In this document: one piece after another, positions 8,521 through 17,153 of the stretch | Layout: each line of letters begins with the position of its first letter | Position numbering within the stretch: position 1 is the first letter of the stretch | Origin: CBDFKB01 sp965248715 | Lineage (GTDB): Bacteria; Pseudomonadota; Alphaproteobacteria; Rhizobiales; Rhizobiaceae | NCBI GenBank assembly: GCA_965248715.1 | Contig: CBDFKB010000007.1 | Span: forward strand, 496,001 to 560,000 | DNA length: 64,000 bases | Reading direction: 5' to 3' | Translations under genes and position numbers: made by a program | Notes under the pieces: generated by a model | What the model was told of the DNA's origin: nothing | Database searches by the model: none | Seen by the model: only the letters and a program-made list of their open reading frames with translations

Positions 8521-9393
8521 TTATGCTACCAAGCCCGCCCGGGCGGCGGCGCGGGCAATTGCGCGCTCGACTATGACGCCAGTGAGATGGACCCGGAATT
8601 CGGCTGGACCACGACTGTCTACTGCCGGGTTGGCGATAGCCTTGGCGGCGTTTGCTGCGGCCTTGACAGACCCCTGGTCGAGCGCAGTGCCGACAAGATA
8701 GGATGCCGCCTCTTCGGCCCATAACGGCGTGTCGGAGACATTGGTCAAGCCGATCGAGGCGGTTCCACAGGTCCCCCCCGAAAGGGTCAATATGACGGCG
8801 GCGGCGGCGGTGGCATAGTCGCCGATTTTGCGTTTCTGTTTTTCGTAGGCATAGCCGTGACCGGCAACCGGGGCATTAAACCGGATTGCCGACAGAATCT
8901 CACCTTCCCGACGCGCGGTAAAATACGGCCCTTGGTAAAAATCCCGCGCACCAATTTCTCGTTCGCCATCGGGACCGGCAAGAACATAGCTGGCATTGAG
9001 CGCCTGCATGACTGCTGGCATGTCGTTGCCGGGGTCACCATTGGCGACATTGCCGCCGATCGTGCCCACATATCGGATCTGAGGGTCGGCAATCTGCAAC
9101 GCGGTTTCCCGCAAAATCGGGCAAACCCCATCAAGCTCGGTGGATTGAATGATGTCATGCTGTGTCACCATCGCGCCCAGGGAAACCTGGTTGCCATCGA
9201 CCGACAATGATTTCAAAGCGCTGATATCCTGCAAGTCGATAAGGTGATCCGGCGTAGCCATCCGAAATTTCATCATCGGGATGAGGCTGTGCCCGCCGGC
9301 AATCAGAAGAGCATCGTCGCCCAACGACGACATCAGGCCGATCGCATGTGCAAGCGACGCCGGCCGATGATAGTCAAATGAACCCGGTATCAT
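8521..9393 (-). CDS. coxM: CoxM: CO dehydrogenase FAD-binding medium subunit
   Basis: 290 residues, the usual size. The FAD sites are visible as LLIAGGHSLIP near residue 30 and TIGGNVANGDPGND near residue 110. The C-terminal CoxM-type domain follows from about residue 175. The ATG at 9393 is chosen over an in-frame start at 9471 because it has the strong ribosome site AGGGGAGG and the family's N-terminus MIPGSFDYHRP. It is the first gene of the coxMSL structural set, so the 135-base gap before it should hold the main cox promoter. Confidence 0.97.
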   Translation of the reverse strand: MIPGSFDYHRPASLAHAIGLMSSLGDDALLIAGGHSLIPMMKFRMATPDHLIDLQDISALKSLSVDGNQVSLGAMVTQHDIIQSTELDGVCPILRETALQIADPQIRYVGTIGGNVANGDPGNDMPAVMQALNASYVLAGPDGEREIGARDFYQGPYFTARREGEILSAIRFNAPVAGHGYAYEKQKRKIGDYATAAAAVILTLSGGTCGTASIGLTNVSDTPLWAEEAASYLVGTALDQGSVKAAANAAKAIANPAVDSRGPAEFRVHLTGVIVERAIARAAARAGLVA

Positions 9394-9470
9394 TTTTCCT
9401 CCCCTTGTTTGCTGGAATGGAAGGTATGCCATGGCGCAGCGAGGGCGACAGCTACAATTGCTAGTCGCCA

Positions 9471-9527
9471 ATATCCTCGCACCAATTGCAGATATCCTGC
9501 ACGAGATGCGAAACTCCGCAATTGGTG
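9471..9527 (-). promoter_or_regulatory. Candidate LytTR-type operator upstream of coxM
   Basis: Two nested signals lie in the coxC-coxM gap. ATATCCT followed by (C)GCAC occurs at 9471 and again at 9493, a direct repeat with a 22-base period, the two-helical-turn spacing LytTR domains prefer. CACCAATTGC (9480-9489) and GCAATTGGTG (9518-9527) form a perfect 10-bp inverted repeat, with a further CAATTGC at 9455. CoxC, encoded next door, has a LytTR domain. The link is inferred. Confidence 0.45.
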
Positions 9528-9528
9528 A

Positions 9529-10725
9529 TCAGCTCATCTGAAGTATTTCGCGCAACTGGGCGATGCGCGTGCGGCTTACCGGAATCTCTATTTCCTCGGC
9601 GCCGCCGACAACACAAAACGCCTTGTCACCATTGCGACGAAATCCGGAAATGCAGCTCTTGTTGACAATAAAACTTCGATGCGTTCGAATAAATTGCGAT
9701 GGATCCAAACTCTTTTCCATCCGCGAAATCGACCAGGAGCAGAACAATTCCTCGTTGCCGTCGAAAAGCAGCGTGTAATGACCGTCGGCCTTGATGATGG
9801 AAATCGCACCAGCCGGCACGAAGCGCAATATTTTGTCCCTTTCATAGGGAATATTGATCGAGTTGGCTGTGCCCGCTACTTCGGGCCCGGCAGCCGCATG
9901 GGTGGCTACCAAAGGCTCATCGCCCAGCCGCAGGTCCGCCATAGCCGAGGGATCGTCTAAGCTCGTGGGCTGCATGGCCCGCCGCGCCGTCTGTGGTTCA
10001 CCAATGTGAAAAGCTTTGTCTCCCGGTACAGCCAATAAAAGGAACATTCCCGACAGCACGAAGGATGACAACGCCACCGCCAATGCCAGTTGATCGGTGT
10101 TCACAAATGGCGCCGATTTCGGTTCAAGTTCTATGCCGAGGCTGAAAACCGTAAAATACATCGCGGTGTAGTGCATGGCGGAAATCGCTAGCCCAAGGAC
10201 AACCGATCCGGCCGCTATACTCATTAGCGAACGTTTTTCGTAGGCCAATTCAATCGCGGCGATTGAGGATGCTATGGCGATGCCGATTGCCAGAACAATC
10301 CCGAGTGGGTTGTAGCTGACGATGCAATTTGCCGAAATGGCACTCATCCCGAGATAGTGCATGGCAACGATTCCGAGGCCGGTCAGGGTTCCTGCGATAT
10401 AAATCCTTGCCTTTGTTCGAACACCGAAATGCAAGGAAAGCAGTGCGACGCCAATAACCAAAATGGCGATTAGCGCCGAAGCGAGGGTACTTAGCGGATC
10501 GTAGCTGATGGTAATCGGCAATGTGACGGCCAGCATGCCGACAAAATGCATCGACCAGATGCCGACACCCATGGCCAGCGCAGCCTGCGCAACGTGGACT
10601 TTGCGTTGTACTGCGGCGAGATTACGAAGGTTTGACGTTAAGCGCAGAGCAGTAAATGATCCCATGATCGCTACGGCCAGAGAACACAGAATTAGGAGTG
10701 GTGAATATTCCACCTGCAGCGGCAT
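9529..10725 (-). CDS. coxC: CoxC-like MHYT-LytTR membrane sensor/regulator
   Basis: 398 residues. The first about 235 form seven hydrophobic segments with three MHYT-type motifs: SMHFVGML, AMHYLGMSA and AMHYTAMYF. MHYT domains are proposed to bind metal and sense diatomic gases such as CO, O2 or NO. A linker follows, then a C-terminal LytTR DNA-binding domain from about residue 285, with the typical SIIKADGHYTLL and FIRTHRSFIVN blocks. CoxC and CoxH of carboxidotrophs have this architecture, and coxC precedes coxM there too. AAGGAGAACC precedes the ATG. It probably senses CO and controls the cox operon through the repeats at 9471-9527; that step is inference. Confidence 0.88.
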   Translation of the reverse strand: MPLQVEYSPLLILCSLAVAIMGSFTALRLTSNLRNLAAVQRKVHVAQAALAMGVGIWSMHFVGMLAVTLPITISYDPLSTLASALIAILVIGVALLSLHFGVRTKARIYIAGTLTGLGIVAMHYLGMSAISANCIVSYNPLGIVLAIGIAIASSIAAIELAYEKRSLMSIAAGSVVLGLAISAMHYTAMYFTVFSLGIELEPKSAPFVNTDQLALAVALSSFVLSGMFLLLAVPGDKAFHIGEPQTARRAMQPTSLDDPSAMADLRLGDEPLVATHAAAGPEVAGTANSINIPYERDKILRFVPAGAISIIKADGHYTLLFDGNEELFCSWSISRMEKSLDPSQFIRTHRSFIVNKSCISGFRRNGDKAFCVVGGAEEIEIPVSRTRIAQLREILQMS

Positions 10726-10924
10726 TGGTTCTCCTTATCACAATCGACGCTCATCTTTAGGCTGCGGTATCATCCGCCAAACTGCAATGACAGTAAAACA
10801 AATTCCAGGAATTGCACCTCAGTCACCTGGGCGACGGACCCTGTGGGTGGACGGCGCGGGCGGTATTCATTTGTCAGCCCTTCGATTTGCTCGCGGACAA
10901 ACCGCCGCCGCGATTCGCCGAGCG

Positions 10925-11092
10925 TAGAGCGTGTCACCCAAAAGAGGGCACCGGTTTTGGGAAAAATGACACGCATAAACAAAAGACAGCGCGGCGAAGC
11001 TATTCCAACGCTTCGTGACAAGCGCTAGAGCACAATCTGAAAAGTGGTGGCCGGTTTTCAGAAAAATTGTGCGACAAAACAAATAGAGCTAG
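10925..11092 (-). repeat. Family A repeat, one full copy plus one truncated copy, opposite orientation
   Basis: A full unit at 10925-11027 begins TAGAGCGTGTCACCCAAAAG, with stems GCGTGTCA/TGACACGC and CCCAAAA/TTTTGGG. It runs into a second unit from 11026 that keeps only the first hairpin (GCACAAT/ATTGTGC and CTGAAAA/TTTTCAG) and breaks off near AAACAAATAGAG, where the presumed left end of the IS110 element begins. These are the only copies in the window oriented this way. Confidence 0.85.
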
Positions 11093-11331
11093 AGCACTAT
11101 TTGCGATTCACAAATCGCGAAAAGAGCTTGTCTTATGATTTTCCGTGTTGTTCGGGCATACTTGGTTCCGCCGCGGGGAGGCCCACCTCCCTTGCGGCGG
11201 CGAGGGATGGATCGTGAAAGTGCTGGCCGTTTTACGGGCCGAGCTAGAGTATGATCACCCTCGTCTTTTCCAATGGCCTGAATGGATACCAGGGCATGAA
11301 GGCCCGCATGACAAGCAAAGGCGCGGAAAAG
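11093..11331 (+). ncRNA. Candidate bridge RNA / structured leader of the IS110 element
   Basis: The 239 non-coding bases before the transposase hold a very strong hairpin at 11168-11200: CCGCCGC pairs with GCGGCGG and, inside it, GGAGG pairs with CCTCC around a CCCA loop. A smaller hairpin, GCGATT/AATCGC, lies near 11103-11118. In IS110-group elements the non-coding leader is known to encode a bridge RNA that pairs with both target and donor. No guide loops were assigned here. Confidence 0.4.
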
Positions 11332-12270
11332 ATGACACAATCTACCATCGGCGTGGACATTTCGAAAGAGACTTTGGACGTTCATCGCCATCCCGAAGGC
11401 AAGCATCGCCAGTTCACCAACAATCCACAAGGTTTTCGATGCCTGGTCAAATGGCTGGGCAAGGAGCCTGTCTCCCGAATTGTTTTCGAGGCAACCGGTC
11501 CTTATCACCGCGCCTTTGAGCGTGCGTTGAGCCGGGCTGACCTGCCTCTGGCCAAGATCAATCCTCTCCATGCCAAGCGGTTTGGCCAGGCGCTTGGTCA
11601 ACTGGCCAAGACGGATAAGATGGATGCCGCCCTGTTGGCACGCTTCGGCGTTGCCATCGAACCCCGGACACGCCCGGCTGTGCCGCAGATCCTGTGTAAT
11701 CTCAAGGATATGCATGTCGCCCGCATAGCTCTCATCAAGGACCGGACCGCCGCCAAGAACCGTCAGAAAAACCTTTGCGTGACGATCCTCAAACGTCAAG
11801 TCGAACAGCGCTTGAAGCAGATCGAAGAACACTTGGCCCAGATCGAGAAGGCAATCATGGACATCATCAAAAACGACCCCACACTAGCCGCAAGGTTCAC
11901 TATCTTGACAAGCATTCCCGGTGTCGCTGAGCGTTCCGCGATGGCGTTGCTCATCGACATGCCCGAGCTCGGCACCTTGAACAGCCAGACTGCGGCCGGT
12001 CTGTCCGGCACGGCCCCAATGCTACGACAGTCCGGAAAACGAAAAGGACAGGCCTTCGTTCAAGGTGGTCGTTCGCACGTGCGCCAGGCGCTCTATATGC
12101 CGGCGCTCGTGGCAACCCGGTTCAATCCAGATATGAAGGCCAAATATGATCAGCTCAAAGCAGCAGGAAAACCGTCAAAAGTCGCCATAACCGCTGTCAT
12201 GCGAAAACTCATCGTACTCGCAAACGCCCTCCTAAGGGATCAACGAATGTGGAGCAAAAACATCGCTTGA
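11332..12270 (+). CDS. IS110-family transposase (DEDD recombinase)
   Basis: 313 residues from the ATG at 11332, starting MTQSTIGVDISKETLDVH; an upstream in-frame start at 11251 would add residues unlike the family. The RuvC-like DEDD residues are visible as D in GVDISK, E in VFEATGPYHR, and two Asp in KTDKMDAALLARF. A coiled-coil-like stretch (about 145-190) follows. Then comes the C-terminal Tnp_20 domain, with the helix-hairpin SIPGVAERSA and the conserved GLSGTAPMLRQSGKRKG block carrying the nucleophilic Ser. No stop or frameshift interrupts it, so the element may be active. Confidence 0.95.
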   Translation: MTQSTIGVDISKETLDVHRHPEGKHRQFTNNPQGFRCLVKWLGKEPVSRIVFEATGPYHRAFERALSRADLPLAKINPLHAKRFGQALGQLAKTDKMDAALLARFGVAIEPRTRPAVPQILCNLKDMHVARIALIKDRTAAKNRQKNLCVTILKRQVEQRLKQIEEHLAQIEKAIMDIIKNDPTLAARFTILTSIPGVAERSAMALLIDMPELGTLNSQTAAGLSGTAPMLRQSGKRKGQAFVQGGRSHVRQALYMPALVATRFNPDMKAKYDQLKAAGKPSKVAITAVMRKLIVLANALLRDQRMWSKNIA

Positions 12271-12380
12271 TTAATACGGATACTCTAGGCTTATGCACAC
12301 CCATCCGGCGCACCACTTGCTTGCAAGAGCCCTATTGATGAGCTGGGTGTCAATTCCGGCACAGTTCAACCATTGCAAAA

Positions 12381-13058
12381 TTATGTTTGAGAGGCCCGGG
12401 TCAGGGACAGGCGTGCGGTTTCCAGATGGTCTTTCATCAGGCTGGCGGCACGCTCCGGCGCTCGGGCACGGATCGCATTTAGCACTTGGCGATGCTGAGT
12501 ATTGTATTGCTCGATTATCGCCGGATCGAGGGTCAGATGGCGCATACGGGTCCATTCATCTTGACCGCGCACCGAATTGATCTGGTTGATCATCCAAATC
12601 AGCAGGCTGTTGCTGGTTGACTCAGCCAGGATGTGGTGAAACTTGGTGTCGGCCTCGGCAAAGGCCAGCGCGTCATGGGTATTGGCCTCCATACGCTCGC
12701 ACTGTGCATCCAACAGATCGAAATCCTTGCGCCGGCCGTACAGGACTGCCAAGCGGCAGATGTGTGGTTCGATTGCAAACCTGGCATCAATCAGTTCCAG
12801 CGGGTTGGCGTTTTCGATCGCTTCTGCCGAAGACTGGACTGACACATAGGTAACAAAAGTACCGCTGCCGCGGCGAATTTGGACGTATTTTTCTTTTGCA
12901 AGCTGCATCAACGCCTCGCGAACGGTGCCGCGCGCGACCCCATAAGTTTCGGCTAATTGCCGCTCCGCCGGTAGGCGGTCGTGTAGTTTCATGCTGCCCT
13001 TGGCAATTTCGCGCCTAAGATTAGTAGCGATATCCGCCGCTCCAAACTTCGATGCCAT
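12381..13058 (-). CDS. GntR-family (FadR subgroup) transcriptional regulator
   Basis: 225 residues. An N-terminal GntR winged helix (about 5-70) has the signature LPAERQLAETYGVARGTVREAL and a wing ending RRGSGTFV. A C-terminal all-helical FCD ligand domain (about 85-215) contains EPHICRLAV, DTKFHHILAE and a terminal HLETARLSL helix. FCD regulators sense small organic acids or amino acid derivatives, with a metal held by His and Asp. The ATG at 13058 replaces a longer in-frame start at 13178 that would add an atypical tail. It diverges from the methylated-amine cluster and is likely its regulator, binding the palindromes at 13168-13194 (inference). Confidence 0.9.
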   Translation of the reverse strand: MASKFGAADIATNLRREIAKGSMKLHDRLPAERQLAETYGVARGTVREALMQLAKEKYVQIRRGSGTFVTYVSVQSSAEAIENANPLELIDARFAIEPHICRLAVLYGRRKDFDLLDAQCERMEANTHDALAFAEADTKFHHILAESTSNSLLIWMINQINSVRGQDEWTRMRHLTLDPAIIEQYNTQHRQVLNAIRARAPERAASLMKDHLETARLSLTRASQT

Positions 13059-13167
13059 GGCAAAATACCCTTTGTTAAAGAAATATTGATCCAGTATTAT
13101 ACCAAAATGAACTAATTTGTACAAAATATTCTTAATTGGATCAAAAGAGGTTGATATTTGGAATAAA

Positions 13168-13194
13168 AATGGTACCATTGATTGGTCGCACCAT
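13168..13194. promoter_or_regulatory. Two adjacent GntR/FadR-type operator palindromes
   Basis: AATGGTACCATT (13168-13179) is a perfect palindrome. TGGTCGCACCA (13183-13193) fits the TGGT-N3-ACCA pattern of FadR-subgroup sites. They lie in the 199-base gap between the divergent GntR gene and the FAD oxidoreductase gene, 15 bases apart centre to centre. Confidence 0.6.
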
Positions 13195-13257
13195 TCTTAG
13201 GCAAGAGCTGGCAGCGGACGTTGTGCCAGTAGAAATTATGCCATGGGGGGGAACAGT

Positions 13258-14601
13258 ATGGCATTTCCGGAATACGCCGAATTTGTGATCGTTGGCGCTG
13301 GGATTCACGGCATTTCCACCGCATGGCGGCTAGCCCAGCGGCTATCGGATCGTGGCGAGAAGGTAGAAGGCCGCATCGTCGTGCTTGACAAGAGCGGCAT
13401 CGCTTCTGGCGCCTCGGGCATTGCCTGCGGCGTGGTGCGAAACAATTATTTCCAACCGGCGATGCGCCAGCTGATGGCCCATTCGGTCGGTATCTGGGAA
13501 AGCGATCCTGAAGCGCTTTCCTACCATCCGGTCGGCTATCTGCAGATTTCCTGCGAGGCGATGCGCGAAGATGTTGGCCAGATTTTTACCGAGCAACAGG
13601 CGATCGGCTACGAAAGCGTGTTTACCGAGGGTAAGGATGCCTCGGCCCGATATATGCGCGGCTTGTTCGGCGATTGGCAGGCGCAAAACATCACTTCGGT
13701 GCTGCACGAAAAACGCGGTGGCTATTCTAACCAAACCAAGACCATGTACGGCCTTGCCAGCAAAGCCGAGGCGCTTGGCGTGCGCATTATGTCCGGGGTC
13801 GAGGTCAAGGGGTTCCAGTCGGACAATGGTTCCAGGGCGATCCGCGCGGTTGAGACCAACAAAGGATCGATCCGCTGCGAGCGGGTGATCATCGGCGCCG
13901 GCCCTTGGGTCCGCGATTTTTGGTCAATGTTGGACCTGCCGAAGCAAATTACAGTCAAGGATCTTGACGGCATTGAGCACCAAGGCGTGGACATGTGGCG
14001 CTATTGGCAGCTCGAAGAGGGTGTGCTTCTGGTCGATCCGGATATTTTGATGACCGACGATGGCAAAGTGCCGCCGGTCATCCATGTCGATACCGACGCA
14101 CCCCTTATATCCACCGTTGACGGCTCGACGATTACCGAAGACATGTGGGGTATTTATTACAAGCCGGATTGGCATTTCGGCGGCGTGCAAGGCGGCGCAT
14201 CCCCTTATAAGGTCGAGACCCCGGTCGACCAGGTGGCAATCGACCCGTATGGACCTTCGAGCCCGGAATTCGTCTCGTCACCGGAATTTGCCCATATGTG
14301 GGTCTCGGCGCTTGCTCATTGCCAAAAACGCTTTGAGGGTACGATGCCGAAATATCACCGCGAAGCGTCGGGGGGTATTGGCTGTTTTACCGCCGATAGT
14401 TTCCCAGTGTTCGACCATTTCCATGAAAACGCGACCATCATCGCCGACAGCAATCACGGCTGGAAGATGATCGGCGTTGGCCATCTGATCGCCGACGAGG
14501 TCTTGGGCGAACCACAGGAATTATTACAGCCGTTCCGTTTCGAACGGTTTGCGAAAGGCGATCTACATCCGGTTTCAAACAGCCCCTACCCGTGGAGCTG
14601 A
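13258..14601 (+). CDS. FAD-dependent oxidoreductase (DAO / sarcosine oxidase beta-like)
   Basis: 447 residues of the D-amino-acid oxidase fold. The dinucleotide motif is VIVGAGIHGISTAWRLA at the N-terminus, with a second FAD contact KSGIASGASGIACGVVRNN and the late GWKMIGVGHLIADEVLG block near the C-terminus. Family members oxidise N-methyl or secondary amines. It is the first gene of the methylated-amine cluster, directly before gmaS and mgsABC, and no MgdABCD-type N-methylglutamate dehydrogenase is encoded in the window. It is therefore a candidate for N-methylglutamate (or sarcosine-like) oxidation; this is inference. The ATG at 13258 fits better than one at 13243 because GGGGGGAAC precedes it. 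Confidence 0.82.
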   Translation: MAFPEYAEFVIVGAGIHGISTAWRLAQRLSDRGEKVEGRIVVLDKSGIASGASGIACGVVRNNYFQPAMRQLMAHSVGIWESDPEALSYHPVGYLQISCEAMREDVGQIFTEQQAIGYESVFTEGKDASARYMRGLFGDWQAQNITSVLHEKRGGYSNQTKTMYGLASKAEALGVRIMSGVEVKGFQSDNGSRAIRAVETNKGSIRCERVIIGAGPWVRDFWSMLDLPKQITVKDLDGIEHQGVDMWRYWQLEEGVLLVDPDILMTDDGKVPPVIHVDTDAPLISTVDGSTITEDMWGIYYKPDWHFGGVQGGASPYKVETPVDQVAIDPYGPSSPEFVSSPEFAHMWVSALAHCQKRFEGTMPKYHREASGGIGCFTADSFPVFDHFHENATIIADSNHGWKMIGVGHLIADEVLGEPQELLQPFRFERFAKGDLHPVSNSPYPWS

Positions 14602-14653
14602 TACCCATCAATAATAGGGCGTAAGCCTTCGCTGTGAGACCAAAAAGGGAGAC

Positions 14654-16138
14654 ATGATAGTGGCCGAAACCGACCTGGAGAGATTTGTCGAAGCGCCCGG
14701 GCGCGCCCAGAAGATCAAAGACGTGCGCAAGATGATCGACGAGAAGGGGATCGAGTATCTCTATCTGCAATTCGTCTCGGTCACTGGCAAGATAATGGGC
14801 AAGGGCATCCCAGCCGATCACTGGGAAAATATTGCCATGAAGGGCTTCCAGTTGGTTTACGGTGCGACCGTCAACCTGTTCACGGATCGGGCCGGCAACT
14901 ATCTGGGCTATGGGCCGGAGGCGGCGGAACTAGTCGGCATCCCCGAGCCTGAAACCTTCATGCAATTGCCCTGGGCGCCCGAGATCGGACGGTTTTACTG
15001 CACACTTTTCCGCAACCGTGAAGAAAAAGTTGATCCAGGTGGGTATTTGACCGCCGATTGCCGGGGCAATTTGCGCCGCATGCACGAGGAGTTCAAGAAA
15101 AAGCAGGGAACCAGCCTACGCATCGGCACTGAACCGGAGATGATGTGGTTGAAATTTGATGACAATGGCAAGCCTAAGGACGGTTTCTCCAAGCCCTATT
15201 GCTACCATATCGACCAGTTCGAAAGCCTGCGCCCGGTCTCCCTGCAAGTGATCCGCTACGCCCGCAAGATGGGCTTCGACATGATCCAGGGCGATCACGA
15301 AGACGCACCAGGTCAATTGGAACTGAACTGGATGTTCGACGACGTGCTGCGTAATGCGGACCGACTGACGACCTATCGGCAAATCTGCGCCCAGGTCGCG
15401 CGCGAACATGGCATCTTCGCTTGCTTCATGACCAAGCCCTTCATGGGGGTTTCGGCGTCAGGCTGTCACCACAACATGTCGCTTTGGCACGGTGGTGAGG
15501 ACAAAATGGTAAAATGCGGCAATGATCCCAACGACCTGCCAGGCATGGTCGACAACTACATGTATGTAAAAGGTGGTGATAACACCTTCATGCCCGATGA
15601 CGACGATCCGCAAATGCCCGGCAAAGAGGGTCTAAAGGCAATCGGCGGCGTGGTGCATCATCTGCAAGCGCTGACAGCAGTAGGTTGTTCGACGGTGAAC
15701 TCGTACCGTAGGCTATGGGACACCGGTTTCTGGGCCCCGGTCTTTGCCGATTGGGGATTTCAGAACCGCACCACCGGTCTGCGCGTATCGGCCCCGGGAC
15801 GGTTTGAATATCGCTCGGTAGATTCGATGGTGAACCCTTACCTCATGGGTACGACGCTGCTAGCGGCGATGGATGATGGGTTGGACAACAGCCTAGACCC
15901 CGGCGAGCCGGAGGAACGCAACATCTACGATGCGATTAAGGCCGGCAAGGACGTGAAAAAGCTGCCCATGAGCTTGGGCGAAGCATTGGATCATCTGGCT
16001 GGCGACGAGGTCATAAAACGCGGCCTGCCAGGTGAGATGTACCGCTTGTTCGAAGAGTACAAGCGCGACGAGTTCGCCCGCTTCATGTCGACCGTAACCG
16101 AGTGGGATAACGAAACCTACATGGAATGCCTGCCGTAA
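14654..16138 (+). CDS. gmaS: GmaS: gamma-glutamylmethylamide synthetase (glutamine synthetase-like)
   Basis: 494 residues of the glutamine synthetase superfamily, somewhat longer than most. The metal and nucleotide landmarks are EPEMMW (about 160), GQLELNW, SGCHHNMSLW, NSYRRL and RFEYRSVDSMVNPYL. Placed directly before mgsABC, it most likely ligates methylamine to glutamate using ATP, giving gamma-glutamylmethylamide, the first step of the N-methylglutamate pathway. A plain glutamine synthetase would not sit in this context. GGGAG lies 5 bases before the ATG. A 52-base gap from the FAD oxidoreductase suggests one operon. Confidence 0.87.
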   Translation: MIVAETDLERFVEAPGRAQKIKDVRKMIDEKGIEYLYLQFVSVTGKIMGKGIPADHWENIAMKGFQLVYGATVNLFTDRAGNYLGYGPEAAELVGIPEPETFMQLPWAPEIGRFYCTLFRNREEKVDPGGYLTADCRGNLRRMHEEFKKKQGTSLRIGTEPEMMWLKFDDNGKPKDGFSKPYCYHIDQFESLRPVSLQVIRYARKMGFDMIQGDHEDAPGQLELNWMFDDVLRNADRLTTYRQICAQVAREHGIFACFMTKPFMGVSASGCHHNMSLWHGGEDKMVKCGNDPNDLPGMVDNYMYVKGGDNTFMPDDDDPQMPGKEGLKAIGGVVHHLQALTAVGCSTVNSYRRLWDTGFWAPVFADWGFQNRTTGLRVSAPGRFEYRSVDSMVNPYLMGTTLLAAMDDGLDNSLDPGEPEERNIYDAIKAGKDVKKLPMSLGEALDHLAGDEVIKRGLPGEMYRLFEEYKRDEFARFMSTVTEWDNETYMECLP

Positions 16139-16217
16139 GCGGCGGCGATTATCAGTGCAGCGCGGCGGTAATTCCGCCGCCTGCAAGCAAACCATTTCGA
16201 TACTAAGGAGCGCATCT

Positions 16218-17153
16218 ATGTGTGGAATTGCTGGCATTATTCATCGTGGCAAAAGTTCCAATGTTGGATTGGAAATGACCGCGATGTTGCAGGCGCTAAA
16301 ACACCGCGGGCCGGATTCGACCGGCTACGCGGTCTATGGCGAACCGGTTGAAGGCGACTACATCATGCGCCTGAAAGTCGCCGAAGCGGAAGACATGGAC
16401 CGCGGTCGCGGCATCCACAAGGTGATCAAGGATCGTATCGAAGAGGTCGAGGAAATCCTTGCCGAGCACAAGGCCAAGATCAAGTCCAAGGACGTCGCCA
16501 CCGAATACTCGCTACGTTATGTGCTCGGCCATGTCGCCGACACGGCGGCGATGGCGGCCCATATCGAGGAAGTCGATGGGGTCGAAATCTTGTCCCTCGG
16601 CAATGGTCTTGAATTGATCAAGGACCTCGGCGACGCCGCCGATGTCGCCGAAATGTATGATCTTAATGAATTCAACGGCACCCACGGCATCGGCCATACC
16701 CGCATGGCGACCGAATCCGACGTCGATATCCGTTCCGCCCACCCTTATTGGGCGTTTCCCTACAATGATATCAGCGTCGTCCATAACGGCCAGATTACCA
16801 ATTACTGGATCATGCGCCGCGAAATGGAGCGCAAGGGTCACCGTTTCATGTCGAATTGCGATAGCGAGTTGCTGGCGGTTTACACCGCCCACAATCTTTC
16901 CAAGGGCATGAAGTTGGAAGACAGCCTGCGCAAATCGATCGACGAAATCGACGGTGTTTTCACTTATCTGGTGGCGACCAAGGATCAGTTGGGCATGGCC
17001 AAGGACACCATGGCCGCCAAACCGCTGGTGCTTTATGAATCCGATGATCTGATCGCCATGGCGTCGGAAGAAGTGGCGATTCGCGCGATCCTACCGCAAG
17101 AAATCGACACCTATGATCCCTATGATGAGGAGGTTCGGGTATGGCAAGCGTGA
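16218..17153 (+). CDS. mgsA: MgsA: N-methylglutamate synthase, class II amidotransferase-like subunit
   Basis: 311 residues beginning MCGIAGIIHRG, so removal of the Met would expose the catalytic N-terminal Cys. The other class II glutaminase residues are present: GHTRMATES, HNGQITNYW and SNCDSEL. In the N-methylglutamate pathway this subunit works with MgsB and MgsC to form N-methylglutamate from gamma-glutamylmethylamide (or methylamine) and 2-oxoglutarate. The start at 16218, with AAGGAG upstream, is firm because the Cys must be residue 2; a longer frame from 16155 is not. The end overlaps mgsB by 13 bases. Confidence 0.92.
   Translation: MCGIAGIIHRGKSSNVGLEMTAMLQALKHRGPDSTGYAVYGEPVEGDYIMRLKVAEAEDMDRGRGIHKVIKDRIEEVEEILAEHKAKIKSKDVATEYSLRYVLGHVADTAAMAAHIEEVDGVEILSLGNGLELIKDLGDAADVAEMYDLNEFNGTHGIGHTRMATESDVDIRSAHPYWAFPYNDISVVHNGQITNYWIMRREMERKGHRFMSNCDSELLAVYTAHNLSKGMKLEDSLRKSIDEIDGVFTYLVATKDQLGMAKDTMAAKPLVLYESDDLIAMASEEVAIRAILPQEIDTYDPYDEEVRVWQA

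Larger units (their letters stand above)
11093..12290 (+). mobile_element. IS110-family insertion sequence (ends approximate)
   Basis: One intact DEDD transposase (11332-12270) with a long structured leader and a short tail, as expected for IS110-family elements. These lack clear terminal inverted repeats and duplicate little or no target, so the ends given are estimates. The left end is placed where the truncated family A repeat stops, the right end shortly after the stop codon. Members of this family often insert into repetitive palindromic sequences, which fits the position. No second copy is seen in the window. Confidence 0.6.
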
